Of a stretch of DNA of 16,100 nucleotides, positions 15,568-16,100 are shown in pieces. The stretch spans positions 1 to 16,100 of the forward strand of contig DATGOL010000026.1 in assembly GCA_035306065.1 (NCBI GenBank), in the 5' to 3' direction. Source of the DNA: JBBQHX01 sp035306065 (GTDB lineage: Bacteria > Gemmatimonadota > Gemmatimonadetes > Gemmatimonadales > Gemmatimonadaceae). Made by a program: the position numbers and the translations under genes. Within the stretch, counting starts at the first letter, position 1. Each line of letters begins with the position of its first letter. Under the pieces are notes generated by a model. It searched no databases and had not been told where the DNA came from. It worked only from the letters and a program-made list of their open reading frames with translations.

Positions 15568-16100
15568 TCAGCTGCCGGACAGCCCGATTTCCTCGGCGTT
15601 CGCCTGCATCGCGCCCACGACGGTGGCAATGTGGTCGTCCAGCTCCACATCCAGTTCCTGCACTCCAAGGGCGATGTCCTCCCGGCTCACACCGCGCGCG
15701 AAAGCCTTGTCCTTCATCTTCTTCCGCACGCTGCGCACATCCACGTCGTGTACGGACCGCGAGGGCTTCACGAGCGCGCATGCGGTGATGAGGCCGGTAA
15801 GCTCGTCCACGGCGAAGAGGGTCCGGGCCAGGAGAGTGCTTCGCGGTACTCCGGTGTACGGGGCGTGCCCGAGGATTGCCTCGCAGACGTCGTTCGGCAC
15901 GCCGAGTTCGCGCAGTATGCGCACTCCCTCGGCGGGATGTTCGCGGTCCGGGCTTCGCGCCTCGTTGGGCCACCGTTCGTAGTCGAAGTCGTGCAGCAGC
16001 CCCGTCATACCCCAGAGTTCCTCGTCCTCGCCGAACTGCCGTGCGTACTCGCGCATGGCGCATTCCACCGAGAGCATGTGCTTCCGGAGGGAGTCGCTGG
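15568..16100 (-). CDS. HD-domain hydrolase, 5' end beyond the window
   Basis: The frame is open to the window edge: upstream of the first ATG (16077) it reads SDSLRKH before MLSVECAMREYARQ, so the real start lies outside and the gene is partial. HD-domain features are visible: His of LRKHM (probable first ligand), HD in LLHDFDYERWP, REHPAEGVRILRELGVP, and Asp of LFAVDELTGLI. Such H...HD...D sites bind a divalent metal and hydrolyse phosphate esters, often of nucleotides. The exact substrate is unknown. At least 177 codons are present. The C-terminal 'VRKKMKDKAFARGVSREDI' stretch is charged and helical. It is separated from the sigma gene by 209 nt and is probably unrelated in function. Confidence 0.88.
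   Translation of the reverse strand, partial: SDSLRKHMLSVECAMREYARQFGEDEELWGMTGLLHDFDYERWPNEARSPDREHPAEGVRILRELGVPNDVCEAILGHAPYTGVPRSTLLARTLFAVDELTGLITACALVKPSRSVHDVDVRSVRKKMKDKAFARGVSREDIALGVQELDVELDDHIATVVGAMQANAEEIGLSGS

Overview
The window is a GC-rich bacterial chromosome segment. Gene style suggests a Gemmatimonadota-like organism (inference, moderate confidence): a short secreted CarboxypepD_reg/plug protein with a 'C-x-P ... CG-x-IVLW' signature, a Tat-exported TldD paired with TldE, a lipoprotein membrane-fusion protein with a Gly/Met-rich insert, and strong GC bias at third codon positions. No rRNA, tRNA, CRISPR array, transposase or phage gene was recognised.

Plus-strand left part (39-6117). 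A copper homeostasis operon comes first: CopZ-type chaperone, an unlisted 45-residue membrane micro-protein (377-514), the Cu(I) P1B-ATPase CopA, and a CsoR-type copper-sensing repressor with a long N-terminal extension. A CsbD-family stress protein follows with its own strong ribosome-binding site, then a perfect 38-bp palindrome that is probably a terminator. Next comes a two-gene unit: a secreted protein joining a CarboxypepD_reg domain, a TonB-receptor plug and a TonB C-terminal domain with no beta-barrel, followed by a TonB-family protein with a membrane anchor.

Convergent junction (6118-6358). Two arrays of a GGGTTAG/GGGTTAC-like heptamer lie in opposite orientation, one beyond each of the convergent genes. 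They form a telomere-like inverted repeat around a GC-rich core, and one stop codon lies inside a repeat unit.

Minus-strand right part (6359-16100). Reading along the minus strand from right to left: a 5'-truncated HD-domain hydrolase; an ECF sigma factor, anti-sigma factor and Spy/CpxP-like periplasmic protein cassette (ATGA overlap between the first two); a TolC, membrane-fusion lipoprotein and MacB-type permease operon whose ATPase is absent; and a tldD-tldE pair that overlaps by one base, with a Tat signal only on TldD.

How they work together: the left block handles cytoplasmic copper (chaperone to ATPase export, derepressed through CsoR). The right block looks like an envelope-stress regulator next to a tripartite efflux operon, which may or may not be its target. 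The plug-TonB chimera with its TonB neighbour is the most unusual protein architecture seen here.
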